From Caldithrix abyssi DSM 13497 (GTDB taxonomy: Bacteria > Calditrichota > Calditrichia > Calditrichales > Calditrichaceae), in assembly GCF_001886815.1 (NCBI RefSeq), contig NZ_CP018099.1:558001-622000 (forward strand): 64,000 nucleotides of DNA, in the 5' to 3' direction. This document shows, piece by piece, positions 54,243 through 63,525 of the stretch (position 1 is the stretch's first letter; each line of letters opens with the position of its first letter). A program made the translations under genes and the position numbers. The notes below the pieces were generated by a model, which did no database searches, had not been told where the DNA came from, and worked only from the letters and a program-made list of their open reading frames with translations.

Positions 54243-56453
54243 TTAAATTCCTGTCTGCTGCGTGGGCTGCACCCTGATGAACGGATCCTTTTGAGCGGTG
54301 ATTTTTCCGATGATAGCGCATTGTCCGGGCAGTCGTTTGCAAAAATCGTCGGCCTGTTCTTGCGATAAACTGACCAGCAGGCCGCCGGAGGTCTGGGCGT
54401 CGTTCAGCAAAAGTCGTTCGTTGTCGCTTAAACTCCCATAATCGACAAACGGCGCGGTAAATTGCAGGTTGTCCCTGGTGCCGCCCGGGACAATGCCCAT
54501 TTGAATAAAATGCCTCGTTTCCGGCAAAAGCGGAACGCAGTCCAGATACAGCTGGGCCCCCGCCTCGCTGCCTTTTAACATTTCCAGCAGATGGCCAATC
54601 AGACCGAAGCCGGTTACGTCGGTGCAGGCGTGCACTTCAAAATCGCGCAATGCATCCGCCGCTTCGCGGTTCAAACGGGCCATGATTTCCACCAGATGTA
54701 TTTGCTGGTCTTTGTTTAGCAGTCCGCGTTTTAAAGCGGTGGACAGCACGCCCGTACCGATAGGTTTGGTCAAAACCAGGACATCGCCGGCTCTGGCGCC
54801 AATATTTTTCCAGATTTTTTCAGGATGGACCACTCCGCTGACGGCCAGACCAAACTTGGGCTCGGTGTCGTCAACCGTGTGGCCGCCCACAATGGAAATG
54901 CCGGCTTTTTGCGCCGTAAGCTGTGCGCCGGCCAGCATCTTTTCCAATGCCGAAAGCGGCAGACGGTTGGCGGGGAAGGCCACAATATTCAGGGCGAAAA
55001 TGGGTTCTGCGCCCATGGCGTAGATATCGCTCAGTGCGTTTGCGGCGGCAATGCGTCCAAAATCGAAGGGATCGTCAACGATCGGCGTAAAAAAATCTAC
55101 CGTTTGCACCAGCGCCAGGTCGTCGCGCAGGCGGTAAACGGCGGCATCGTCGGCCGTTTCTGTGCCCACCAGTAAGCGCGAATCGACAGGCGTCGGTAAT
55201 TTTTGCAAAACTTCTTCTAAAAGCTGCGGCCGCAGCTTGCAGGCGCAGCCCAGGCCATGTGTAAAATGCGTCAGCTTGATTTCGCTCAATTCCGCGTCCG
55301 ACGCTGGCAAATCCTGGCCGGGTTTTAACTTTTCAATGACATCGATTATCTGTTTAGCGGCCCGTTCGATCTCCTCTTCCGTTGTAAAGCGGCCCACCGA
55401 AAGGCGAACGGTGCCCATAGCAATGGACTCCGGAACGTGCATGGCCTGCAGAACGTGAGAGAGCGTCACTTCGTCACTGTGGCAGGCCGCGCCGGCCGAA
55501 AGAGCCACGCTTTCGCTCAACTGCGAAACAATGAGATTGGCTTCCACCCCGGGAAAGCTTAGGCTCAGCGTATTGGGCAGGCGCTTTTGCGGATGACCGT
55601 TGCGCTTTGCTTCGGGGAAGGCCGTTAACAGCAGTGTTTCGAGGCGATCGCGCAGTTTTTTTAAGCGCACCTGTTCCTGATCGACGCTTTCCTGCGCTAA
55701 CTGGCAGGCTTTGCCCAGACCGACGATCTCCAGCACATTTTCGGTTCCGGCCCGTCTGTTCTGTTCATGGTCGGCGCCGTGAATCAGCTTTTCCAGTCGC
55801 AGGCCGCGTTTAATGTACAGCGCTCCCACGCCCTTGGGCGCGTATAGTTTATGCCCGGCAACAGACAGCAAATCAACGCCCAGCTCGTCCACGCGCACTG
55901 CAATTTTGCCGATGGATTGCGCGGCGTCGGTGTGCATGATGATCCCATGGGCATGGGCCAGACGGCTGATCTCCGCAATGGGCTGGATGGTGCCCACTTC
56001 ATTGTTGGCGTGCATGATGGTAATGAGGATGGTTCGATCGGTGATGGCTTTCTGCACGGCTTGCGGATTGACCATGCCGTATTCATCAACCGGTAAATAG
56101 GTCACGCGAAAGCCCAGACTTTCCAGATAGCGGCACACTTCGAGCACAGCCGGATGTTCGATTTGCGAGGTGATGATGTGATTGCCGCGCTGGCGGTTGG
56201 CCAGGGTCGCGCCCTTGATGGCGTAGTTATTGGATTCGGATCCGCCGGAGGTGAAGATGATCTCGTCCGGCGCGCACCCCAGCATGCGGGCCACCTGCCG
56301 ACGGGCCTGCTCAACGGCCTGTCTGGTCTGAAAACCGTAATAATGAGCGCTGGAAGGATTGCCGAAATGCGCGTTCAGATAGGGCTTCATGGCTTCGGCG
56401 ACCAGCGGATCGATGGGCGTGGTGGCATTGTAATCCAGATAAATGGGTTGCAT
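54243..56453 (-). CDS. Cysteine desulfurase fused to selenophosphate synthetase (NifS/IscS-SelD)
   Basis: One intact 736-residue frame. Residues 1 to about 380 are a class-V PLP-dependent cysteine desulfurase: HFGNPSSAHYYG, TSGGSESNN, MHANNEVGTIQPI, Lys202 in AGHKLYAPKG (PLP Schiff base) and Cys324 in SAGAACHSDE (persulfide carrier). Residues about 390-736 are SelD: HGLGCACKL with Cys403 and Lys406 at the positions of E. coli Cys17 and Lys20, GTETADDAAVYRL, VGGHTVDD, CTDVTGFGLIGHL and NDAQTSGGLL. Cys, not selenocysteine, is used. The desulfurase half could release Se from selenocysteine and hand selenide to SelD for selenophosphate production. No selA, selB or tRNA-Sec lies in the window. Confidence 0.95.
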   Translation of the reverse strand: MQPIYLDYNATTPIDPLVAEAMKPYLNAHFGNPSSAHYYGFQTRQAVEQARRQVARMLGCAPDEIIFTSGGSESNNYAIKGATLANRQRGNHIITSQIEHPAVLEVCRYLESLGFRVTYLPVDEYGMVNPQAVQKAITDRTILITIMHANNEVGTIQPIAEISRLAHAHGIIMHTDAAQSIGKIAVRVDELGVDLLSVAGHKLYAPKGVGALYIKRGLRLEKLIHGADHEQNRRAGTENVLEIVGLGKACQLAQESVDQEQVRLKKLRDRLETLLLTAFPEAKRNGHPQKRLPNTLSLSFPGVEANLIVSQLSESVALSAGAACHSDEVTLSHVLQAMHVPESIAMGTVRLSVGRFTTEEEIERAAKQIIDVIEKLKPGQDLPASDAELSEIKLTHFTHGLGCACKLRPQLLEEVLQKLPTPVDSRLLVGTETADDAAVYRLRDDLALVQTVDFFTPIVDDPFDFGRIAAANALSDIYAMGAEPIFALNIVAFPANRLPLSALEKMLAGAQLTAQKAGISIVGGHTVDDTEPKFGLAVSGVVHPEKIWKNIGARAGDVLVLTKPIGTGVLSTALKRGLLNKDQQIHLVEIMARLNREAADALRDFEVHACTDVTGFGLIGHLLEMLKGSEAGAQLYLDCVPLLPETRHFIQMGIVPGGTRDNLQFTAPFVDYGSLSDNERLLLNDAQTSGGLLVSLSQEQADDFCKRLPGQCAIIGKITAQKDPFIRVQPTQQTGI

Positions 56454-56861
56454 TGTTATTTAACCTCATCATTTTGTTTCGCTGAATTTAAAAAACTTTG
56501 CTATGCAGTAAAAGAGGAAGGGGCGTTTTAAATGGCAAAGGTGTGAATTTATTGTAAAAAGAGCGTTAGGCTATGCGCGCAGCCCGACCTGTTTTCAAGG
56601 AATGATTTTTCAGGTTGTCAATTAACAGCTCAAACGACCTAAAGCAGCAAAGCCTCTACCCAAAACATTTCCGCATGGATATAAGAAAACACAGAGCGCG
56701 CAGAGAAGCCGCAAAGAACGGCAGGACTTGACAGCGTAACACGTAATGCATTTACAGAACTTTTAACACGCTAAATTCATACCTCTTTTGAAGCAAGTAT
56801 TTAAAAGGGAGTTGCGCGTTTTTCTGCAAAAGTAACAGCGTAGGTCGTACCCTGGTCAACA
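56454..56861. other. Intergenic stretch with a decayed module C-like fragment
   Basis: 56640-56740 resembles modules B/C (AGCAGCAAAGCC, AACATTTCCGCATGGAT, AACACAGAGCGCGCAGAG). The remainder shows no gene; the promoter for the desulfurase-SelD gene is expected near 56460-56540. Confidence 0.5.
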
Positions 56862-58565
56862 TCAGAAAATCCAGTTCAATTCCATTCCGTATTTAAGGCT
56901 GTTGTACGATTCAAAGCCGTTAAAATAAGTGGGCCCGTAATCGGGATCATTGATCACCAGGCGGGCCTGGTCCAGGCTGTAGCGCATATCGCGGAAATCG
57001 TTGCCCACAATAGCCTTCAGCGAAATCCGTGTATTAAAGAAGTACTCCAGCGAAAACGAAGAGGCGAGCTGGTTGTAATCGCTCAGCATGTCCTGGTAGC
57101 CGCCGTTGGCCGCGTCGTTGTAAATAAAGCTCAGGTTGAATTCGGCGCGCAAGCGTACAGGAATGACATCCCAGCGCCCGGATGTAAAGGTGTAGGAATT
57201 GATGTTTTGCTGGTCATTACTCAATTGAAGCCGACTGAAGACGCTCCCGCCGGAAATAAAGAGGCGGTTGTGCGGTCGAAGGTAAAAGTTGACGCTGCTG
57301 ATGAACTGTTTTGTGCCCAGTGGCGCCCCGGCCTGTAAGATGCTGCGATCGTCCAGGTCCAGGTAAATGGCGGACAGGGAGAGGCGATTGTTCATCGAGC
57401 CGAAAGAGATGCGGCCTTCCAGCCCCATGTACAGTTTATCGGTTTTGACCGAGTCCAGAACGGTATTGCTGCGGTCGTCGCGGTAGCGGAATTTTAAGGT
57501 AACCTCCGGAAAATGACTGTGCATGGAGGTAATGCCAACAATGGCGCTATTGGTGGTGGTGCGCGGCCGGTCTTTAAAATCTTTCAGATTGTCGAAATAG
57601 CGCTCGCCTTCCAGCGAAAGGGCGAATTTTTGCGGGAAATTGTACACCGCATTCAGCACAAAACCGTCGCGGTCGGTTTGTAAGTAGGGATAACCGGCGG
57701 AATAGTAGTCGTAACCCAGATATTGTTTGTAAAGAATCATTTTAAAGTGACCAAGACGCAAATCAAAACCCGCCCGGTAAGCCAGATCGGTTACATTTTG
57801 CGCGCTCAGCGTGTCCTTGCGGCTGAGATTGGCGTCAAAGAACCATTTGACGCGTTTTTTCCACAAATACAACTGACCGTCCAGGCCGAGCAGTTGATTG
57901 GTTAATGGTTCGCTAATGGCTTCTTCGATTGATTTTTCATTATCTTTGGCCCACAGGAATTTGAGGCCCACTTCAAATTTTTCCCATTTTCCCGTTTTGA
58001 CCTGAGCGGCTCCCAGATAGCGTTGAAACTGTCCCGACGTTTCGTATTGGCGATACTGCATGGGCAAACGGTCGCCGACGGCCAGCGGTTTTTGAGACTG
58101 GCCGCCAATCAGTTCCACTTTGTAATAATAGGTTTTACCGCTTTCGATGGCCAGTTTAAATCCGCGCATTTCCCGGCTTTGCACAAACAGATCCGAACCG
58201 CTCTGGAAAAAATCGCCCAGAATCATCTCGTTGCGTCCGCGGCGAATATTCAGCGTTAAGCGATCGACGCGTTGAAAGTTGTCGAGCCGATCCCACTGGT
58301 TGTTCTTCAGATCGCCGAGCAGGGTAATGTCGTAATGGCGGCTACGGGCAAACAGGGCAAGATTCAAACGCTGCTGCAAACCGGGAATAAGCGTGCTTTT
58401 GGCGTACTGGTCGTCGGGAATGGAGTCCGGTTTTAACGACGATTTTTCATCGTAACTGACATTCAAAGTCTGCAAAGAAACGCGGCCGGTGATGTTAAAG
58501 TTTCCCTGAGCCAGAAGCATCATCGGCACCACTAAAAAGATCAAACACATAAGGCTTGTTTTCAT
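56862..58565 (-). CDS. Predicted outer-membrane beta-barrel protein
   Basis: About 567 residues from ATG 58565, preferred because AGGGGA lies 7 bases upstream; an ATG six codons earlier overlaps the stop of the FecR-domain gene. A signal peptide (to LLAQG) is followed by long alternating strands (YDITLLGDLK, RLTLNIRRGRNEMILGDFF, YYYKVELIGGQ) and the protein ends YGMELNWIF, with a terminal aromatic as in outer-membrane barrels. It is probably a 20-strand or larger barrel; I recognise no family. It is co-transcribed with the FecR-domain protein, whose Ig-like repeats could be its periplasmic or surface partner. Confidence 0.65.
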   Translation of the reverse strand: MKTSLMCLIFLVVPMMLLAQGNFNITGRVSLQTLNVSYDEKSSLKPDSIPDDQYAKSTLIPGLQQRLNLALFARSRHYDITLLGDLKNNQWDRLDNFQRVDRLTLNIRRGRNEMILGDFFQSGSDLFVQSREMRGFKLAIESGKTYYYKVELIGGQSQKPLAVGDRLPMQYRQYETSGQFQRYLGAAQVKTGKWEKFEVGLKFLWAKDNEKSIEEAISEPLTNQLLGLDGQLYLWKKRVKWFFDANLSRKDTLSAQNVTDLAYRAGFDLRLGHFKMILYKQYLGYDYYSAGYPYLQTDRDGFVLNAVYNFPQKFALSLEGERYFDNLKDFKDRPRTTTNSAIVGITSMHSHFPEVTLKFRYRDDRSNTVLDSVKTDKLYMGLEGRISFGSMNNRLSLSAIYLDLDDRSILQAGAPLGTKQFISSVNFYLRPHNRLFISGGSVFSRLQLSNDQQNINSYTFTSGRWDVIPVRLRAEFNLSFIYNDAANGGYQDMLSDYNQLASSFSLEYFFNTRISLKAIVGNDFRDMRYSLDQARLVINDPDYGPTYFNGFESYNSLKYGMELNWIF

Positions 58566-58579
58566 GAGCGTTCCCCTTT

Positions 58580-60055
58580 TCATTGTACAATGATCACCCG
58601 GCTGTTGTCACGCAATATATTTTCGGCGACATCTTCCACAATAAACGACAGGCGGTTTTCACCCCTGCGTCCAACGGGCGTGCGTTTGAGCAGGATTTTG
58701 GCTTCGAAGCTGCCGTCGTTGTTGGGTTTGATCTCCTGACCATTGACAATGATGCGTTTAATCCCCGAAGAGGGCTCCGGATCGATGACCACTCCGCGGA
58801 TGATTTGCGTAAAACGTTCGTCCATGAATGAGACCTGTTGATCCGGCGGTTGCGGGGGCTTAAAAAGAACATAAACCGGCTGGGCGGGTTCGGTCACGGT
58901 CAGAATGGGTTTGACGGTATCCAGAAAGATCTGTTCCACCAGCTCGGTGCGGTTGCCGGAGACGTCTTCGGCAACAATGCGCATGGTGTTCTGTCCTTCG
59001 CTTAAAATGATGGTGCGGTTAAAGCTGCCCTGGCCGATTATTTCCGTAATAAATTCATCGTTAATGTACACTTTAACGCGGTCGCCGGGCGTCTGATCGA
59101 ATACGGCGCCGCTCAGGCTGTAATCGCGACGGTTGGTAAAGGCGGTGGTTAGCGGCCGGGCTAATTTGATTTGCGGTTTCTGAGTATTGACCAGCAGGCG
59201 GATGGTTTGCTGCTGGCGTTTTCCCTGAAATTCGGCCACCACATTCAGCACATTCAGGCCTTCCTGCACGGGAATGCGTCCTTTGAACAAGCCGTTGGCT
59301 CCCACGGTAAGCGGCAGACCATTGACCGTAATCCGGGCGCCGGGAACGGTGCGGCCGGTCAGCAGCAGGCCGCCGGCTACCAGCGCCGGCTCAGTGATCT
59401 GGAATTTTTTCAGATCCAGTTTAAGAAAGAACTGCCGGGCCTGGCCTGTTTCATCTTGCTGGTCGGGAGTAAAAACGCGAGGCGGCGTGGGCGGTTTACC
59501 GCGCTCCACCCTGGATTCCTGATTGCTGCCTACCACCACTTCGCCGGCTACTGTTTTGGACTTTAAGGTTACCCGGCCTTCGTAAACGCGCACCACGGTG
59601 GTCTGCTGGCGGTCCACTTCCAGGTCAAATTCCGTTCCGCGCACGGCCACCACAGCGCTGGGCGTTTCGATGACGCGCGTCTGGCGCTCTTCCACAATTT
59701 TCTTGAATTTGGCAAACAAACTGCCCACCCACAATGTAAATCCCATCCGATCGCTCTGATCGCGTTCGGGCGTTTTAATCTCCGTCACATCGAACATACT
59801 GTTTTCATTGATCTTTATGACCGAGCCATCGGGCATGGCCAGCTCAACGCGCGAGTTTAAGGCCGTACGAATGCGATCCCCTTCGTAAACACGCTGATGG
59901 AAACGTACCTTCTGCCAGTTGGTCTTCCCCTGGCGCATTAATTCAACCGTCCCCAGCACGAACTTTACTCTGGCTGAGGGCGGCTGGCTTTGCTGATTAA
60001 AGGATAAAAAAGTGAAAGACACGAGAAAAAGCAAAAAAATGTTCAGGATTTTCAT
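58580..60055 (-). CDS. FecR-domain protein with Ig-like repeats
   Basis: About 491 residues from ATG 60055 (GTG one codon earlier also possible; AAGGAG upstream). A signal-like hydrophobic start (residues 3-19) is followed by a FecR domain (about 28-185): VKFVLGTVELMRQG, GDRIRTALNSRVELAMPDGS, and VVAVRGTEFDLEV. Three Ig-like/glucodextranase-B-like repeats follow (about 215-300, 310-390, 400-490), each with GxNxxxxxxxD patterns (LSEGQNTMRIVAEDVSGN). No sigma factor gene is adjacent, so this is a structural FecR-like protein rather than an anti-sigma regulator. Its stop overlaps an upstream start option of the barrel gene. Confidence 0.8.
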   Translation of the reverse strand: MKILNIFLLFLVSFTFLSFNQQSQPPSARVKFVLGTVELMRQGKTNWQKVRFHQRVYEGDRIRTALNSRVELAMPDGSVIKINENSMFDVTEIKTPERDQSDRMGFTLWVGSLFAKFKKIVEERQTRVIETPSAVVAVRGTEFDLEVDRQQTTVVRVYEGRVTLKSKTVAGEVVVGSNQESRVERGKPPTPPRVFTPDQQDETGQARQFFLKLDLKKFQITEPALVAGGLLLTGRTVPGARITVNGLPLTVGANGLFKGRIPVQEGLNVLNVVAEFQGKRQQQTIRLLVNTQKPQIKLARPLTTAFTNRRDYSLSGAVFDQTPGDRVKVYINDEFITEIIGQGSFNRTIILSEGQNTMRIVAEDVSGNRTELVEQIFLDTVKPILTVTEPAQPVYVLFKPPQPPDQQVSFMDERFTQIIRGVVIDPEPSSGIKRIIVNGQEIKPNNDGSFEAKILLKRTPVGRRGENRLSFIVEDVAENILRDNSRVIIVQ

Positions 60056-60238
60056 CACGGTTTTTTCTCCTTCTCAAATTTAGGAGTTGCTTATGTACTT
60101 ATCGTCTCTTTTTTAATCATACTTTAAATTAAGCTGCCCAAGATACAGCGATAATTTACGATGCGAACCCTGAAATTCAAGAATTTTTATTACATGCGGC
60201 AGGGGAGAATAGAAAAAGGCCGGGGAAGACAGCACCCC

Positions 60239-60988
60239 TCAGAGAATTTTGCGATATATCTGATACATGGACCAGATATTGTCCACGTAGCTAATCGTTT
60301 CGTCATAACCGTAAAAATAGCCATGAGGCGGACGGCCCTTAGGCCAGACCTGTAGATGCAACTGCCAGTCCGATTCTTTAAGCATGGCCAGATAGGGCTT
60401 AACGCTTTCCCATTTATTGGCCGGCTGTTTAAAGTGGCGCGCGATGTCCTGAGCGTCAAACACGCGGCCTGCTCCGGAGTTGTAACTGGCCAGCGCCAGC
60501 TTCAGACGATCTTCAAAAGAGGCGTCCGGAAAATACTGAGTTTGTTTGTAGAGATGATAGATACCGGCGGTGATGTTTTCTCTGGGACGCAGTAAAATGT
60601 ATTCAATGTCCAGCTCGCGGCTCAGTTCACGGGCTGTGCCGGGCATAATCTGCATCAACCCTCTGGCGCCCACCCGGCTGCGGGCGTGCATCTTAAATCC
60701 GGATTCCTGAACAATCTGGGCGATGATCAGGCGGTAGTCGAAACCGTAGCGCTTGGAGTATTTTTTAATCAGGGGTAAGTAACGATCGATATGCAGCATC
60801 AGGTTGGAGCGCTCCAGATACAAACGGACTTTTTCCAGCGCCTTTTTTTCTTCGATTCGATGTTCCACCATTTTCAACAACGCGCTGTCTGCGGCGTTCA
60901 TGCGCACTCTGGGCGCATCGGCGTGTTGCCCACAAGCCGTCAAAAATAACAACGCCCCGCCTATGAGCAATAAAATCTTTGCTTTCAA
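60239..60988 (-). CDS. Membrane-bound lytic transglycosylase (SLT domain lipoprotein)
   Basis: A 249-residue lipoprotein with lipobox LTAC (Cys19) and an SLT (GH23) domain: catalytic Glu95 in IVQESGF, GARGLMQIMPGTA, ENITAGIYHL, and LALASYNSGAGRV. It cleaves the MurNAc-GlcNAc bond of peptidoglycan at the envelope. The start is TTG at 60988, which overlaps the stop of the DUF350 gene by 4 bases; the next Met is after the signal peptide, so TTG is the only sensible choice. Possibly MltF/MltC-like; no second domain is present. Confidence 0.88.
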   Translation of the reverse strand: MKAKILLLIGGALLFLTACGQHADAPRVRMNAADSALLKMVEHRIEEKKALEKVRLYLERSNLMLHIDRYLPLIKKYSKRYGFDYRLIIAQIVQESGFKMHARSRVGARGLMQIMPGTARELSRELDIEYILLRPRENITAGIYHLYKQTQYFPDASFEDRLKLALASYNSGAGRVFDAQDIARHFKQPANKWESVKPYLAMLKESDWQLHLQVWPKGRPPHGYFYGYDETISYVDNIWSMYQIYRKIL

Positions 60989-61221
60989 TTCAAACTCATC
61001 CCAATAATTAATCCAACGATCAAACCAATCATTATAAAAATCCCCGCAACGACCATTCCAACCGCTAAATTGCCTTTTTCCAATTCGTTGGGAATGTCGA
61101 AACGCGTGCTTTTATTGACCAATTTATAGGTAACTATAGAAGAAACCATGCCCACCATCACACCTACCACGGCATAAATAAAATTACGCACCATAATCGG
61201 GTCGAACCAGTTAAATTCCAT
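60985..61221 (-). CDS. Small DUF350-like membrane protein
   Basis: A 78-residue protein with two TM segments (about 12-32 and 51-75) around a loop with FDIPNELEKGNLAVGMVVAG, the typical DUF350 core (N-E-L-x-x-G-N-x-A). Most DUF350 proteins have two such units; this has one. Function is unknown. GGAG lies upstream of the ATG. It is the first gene of a pair with the lytic transglycosylase, by a 4-base overlap. Confidence 0.75.
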   Translation of the reverse strand: MEFNWFDPIMVRNFIYAVVGVMVGMVSSIVTYKLVNKSTRFDIPNELEKGNLAVGMVVAGIFIMIGLIVGLIIGMSLN

Positions 61222-61310
61222 GTTTTCTCCTTTCGGATTAAAATGTATCAGGGATTAAAAGTTATCATACTTATCGGAAGAAATACTTTACAAGTTTAAT
61301 TAAAATCGTT

Positions 61311-62606
61311 TCATTTGTCAAGGGTATGAGCCAGAGGGCAGAGCGCGCAACGGTTGAGCTGACAGTGCTGGTTGTTTAATTGAATGAAAGCCTGCATTAA
61401 AGCCTGACATGGAAAACGGCGCCGATAGAGAGCCAGCCAGGGGAAACGCCTGCTGAATGTCCGGTAAACATTGTTCAGCGGCAGCCACAGGTAAAAAGAT
61501 TGCAGGTATTCAAAAAAGCCGTGGGAGCCATTTAACAGGGCCCGGGCGGCAAAAAGCGGAATAATCAGGTTAATGATGAGCTCCGTCACACGCGCTTTAC
61601 CCAAAAAGTTTTGATTGCTTCTGGCAAGGGCATTGGAAGCGAGCATGTGGTGTTTTTTCCAGTAACCCTGCGGCCGCAGTTTAAAGAGGCGCTGCAGCTC
61701 GCCCCATAATTGATCGAGCGGTAAACGGGCCTTTAAAAGCCGGCTTAAGGGGCGGATGGGCAGGCCGGGGTGTTGAACCAGCAGCGACACCCAGGCCGCC
61801 AGCCGAAAATGGGGATGATTGCAGGGCCGTTGCCCGGCAAACTGCCAGTGCTCCCGACCCAGACCGGCGGCGGGCAGAAGATGGCGCAGCTCGCCATGGA
61901 GAAAGATGAGTTTTTGTAAATACGGATCAGAGGACGCGGCGGGCAAAAAACCGGCCATCCCGGCATAAAGGGCGTAAAAAGGGTCAAAACCGCGCCCCAT
62001 GGCCGAACAGCTGCGCTCCAGCCAGCGCCACGGAAGACGCCGCGCCAGCAGTTGAAAGGGCCAGCTATTGGACGGGTAGCCTAAAGAACGCAACAAGTGC
62101 TCGTAAAAGGCCTGTTCAAAGGTCTCGCTTTCCAGAAAGTGCTGAAAATAGCGGATTTTTAGATGTAAGCGTTCGAGGGCAAGGCTCTGCACAGCCTCTT
62201 TGTTTAAAACGGCGGGCGGGCGGCACAAAACCCGCGCGCTTTGCAAAGCAGAAGGGAAGTCTTCCGGCGCCAGACGAATGGTGGGAATGGCCCGGCCGCT
62301 TAAGGGAGCTGCCACCGTAGCCCGGCTGGATGGCGCGGGCTGTAAAACCACGTGCAGGCAGACGTTCTTAAAAAACGGATCCAGATGGTGGTGGTGAGCG
62401 TACCAGTCCTGCAGCCGCAGGTGCATCTCCACATCGCCGCTGATGCGGACATCGTCCAGCTCAAACAAAGCGGAAACAAAATCAGGACCGCGCTGTAAAT
62501 TAAGCCGGCCGGCATCCAGCACGCGTAACCGATGGGGCCCCGCCGTAACCGCCTGCCCCGTTCGCGCCAGATTTTGCCACAGAGCGTACAGTTGCGCTTC
62601 TTGCAT
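61311..62606 (-). CDS. DUF2851 family protein
   Basis: A 431-residue soluble protein. The family block GPDFVSALFELDDVRISGDVEMHLRLQDWYAHHHHLDPFFKNVCLHVV near residues 39-88 is diagnostic of DUF2851, common in Bacteroidota and relatives. A C-terminal Cys cluster (HCQLNRCALCPLAH) could bind metal. Function is unknown. It is divergent from the XRE regulator gene at 62687, with an 80-base shared promoter region. Confidence 0.85.
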   Translation of the reverse strand: MQEAQLYALWQNLARTGQAVTAGPHRLRVLDAGRLNLQRGPDFVSALFELDDVRISGDVEMHLRLQDWYAHHHHLDPFFKNVCLHVVLQPAPSSRATVAAPLSGRAIPTIRLAPEDFPSALQSARVLCRPPAVLNKEAVQSLALERLHLKIRYFQHFLESETFEQAFYEHLLRSLGYPSNSWPFQLLARRLPWRWLERSCSAMGRGFDPFYALYAGMAGFLPAASSDPYLQKLIFLHGELRHLLPAAGLGREHWQFAGQRPCNHPHFRLAAWVSLLVQHPGLPIRPLSRLLKARLPLDQLWGELQRLFKLRPQGYWKKHHMLASNALARSNQNFLGKARVTELIINLIIPLFAARALLNGSHGFFEYLQSFYLWLPLNNVYRTFSRRFPWLALYRRRFPCQALMQAFIQLNNQHCQLNRCALCPLAHTLDK

Positions 62607-62686
62607 TTTTGAAATTTTCTTAATAACTTTACGAACGTAATTTAATATGACAATCGTGGTATTGCAAATATAATCGGATATAACGA

Positions 62687-63049
62687 ATGGAAATGATTCG
62701 TCAGGATGAAGTGGCGCGGCGCATTGAAATGATCCGTCGCCAGCAGGGTTTGACCCAGCTACAGCTGGCGCGCGCCTTGCATGTCAGTCAGGCGGCGATC
62801 AGCAAGTATTTAAAAGAGCGCATTCCGCCGGCCGAGGTTCTGTACCGTCTGGCCCGCCTGGGGCAGACCACCGTGGAGTGGATTCTGACGGGGGAAAAGA
62901 CTTACTGGTTTGGCCGACAGGAGGGGCAGGTGCAGGAAACGGGCGCAACGTACGATGCCGATCTGGCGCTGGCCAAAAAAATTTCGGCCCTGCCGGCAGA
63001 GGCGCGGCAGGCGGTTATTGTCTTGATTGATTTGCTGAAAAAGGATTAA
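62687..63049 (+). CDS. XRE-family helix-turn-helix regulator
   Basis: A 120-residue protein. An HTH domain (about 8-66) has QLQLARALHVSQAAISKYLK as the helix-turn-helix and VEWILTGE at its end, as in XRE repressors. A C-terminal helix (DADLALAKKISALPAEARQAVIVLIDLL) may dimerise. It is divergently transcribed from the DUF2851 gene and overlaps the convergent NlpC/P60 gene by 4 bases at its 3' end. Targets are unknown. Confidence 0.85.
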   Translation: MEMIRQDEVARRIEMIRRQQGLTQLQLARALHVSQAAISKYLKERIPPAEVLYRLARLGQTTVEWILTGEKTYWFGRQEGQVQETGATYDADLALAKKISALPAEARQAVIVLIDLLKKD

Positions 63050-63522
63050 CGCAGTACGCGTTTGATGACCACCACGTGTCGCCGGTAATACGGATCATCC
63101 AGGCGGTCGATCACCACACCGCGGCGTGTGGAGGCGTGGATAAATTCCCCCGCGCCCAGGTAAACGCCCACGTGTTCGATGCGCTCGTCGCCGGCGAAAC
63201 GAAAAAAGATTAAATCGCCGGCTTTTAAATACGGAGCGTGAACGGAGTAGCCCAGGCGGCGCTGGTCATTGGCCGCGCGCGGAAGCCGGTAAGAAAAAAC
63301 CTCTTCGTACAGGCGGCAGGCCAGGCCCGAGCAGTCGATGCCGCGCGCATCATTGCCTCCGTATTGATAGGGCGTTCCCAGCCACTTTTCAGCGGCTTTG
63401 CGCAGGCCTGCATTGCTGGCCGATGGGGCGGCGGGTAAGGAAATGTCCGAACGGTATTGCACGGCGCAGGCCGTCAGTAGAAAAAGACTCAATAAGAATG
63501 GGGGGAAGAAGGAGCGAAACAT
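63046..63522 (-). CDS. NlpC/P60 (C40) endopeptidase lipoprotein
   Basis: A 158-residue lipoprotein with lipobox LTAC (Cys19). The NlpC/P60 domain has catalytic Cys64 in GIDCSGL, His117 in EHVGVYLG and His129 in FIHAS, the same spacing as E. coli Spr/MepS (Cys68, His119, His131, from memory). It should cut peptide cross-links or stems in peptidoglycan. Three bases after the stop of the polyprenyl synthetase gene, so they are co-transcribed; envelope biogenesis is a common theme. Confidence 0.92.
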   Translation of the reverse strand: MFRSFFPPFLLSLFLLTACAVQYRSDISLPAAPSASNAGLRKAAEKWLGTPYQYGGNDARGIDCSGLACRLYEEVFSYRLPRAANDQRRLGYSVHAPYLKAGDLIFFRFAGDERIEHVGVYLGAGEFIHASTRRGVVIDRLDDPYYRRHVVVIKRVLR

Positions 63523-63525
63523 GGT

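Noticed and set aside
54243-55300. Possible selenocysteine (UGA) codon in the SelD part
   Set aside because: The active-site position is a Cys codon (Cys403) and the frame has no internal UGA.
58580-60055. FecR as an anti-sigma factor
   Set aside because: No sigma gene or TonB receptor adjacent, and the C-terminal part is made of Ig-like repeats.
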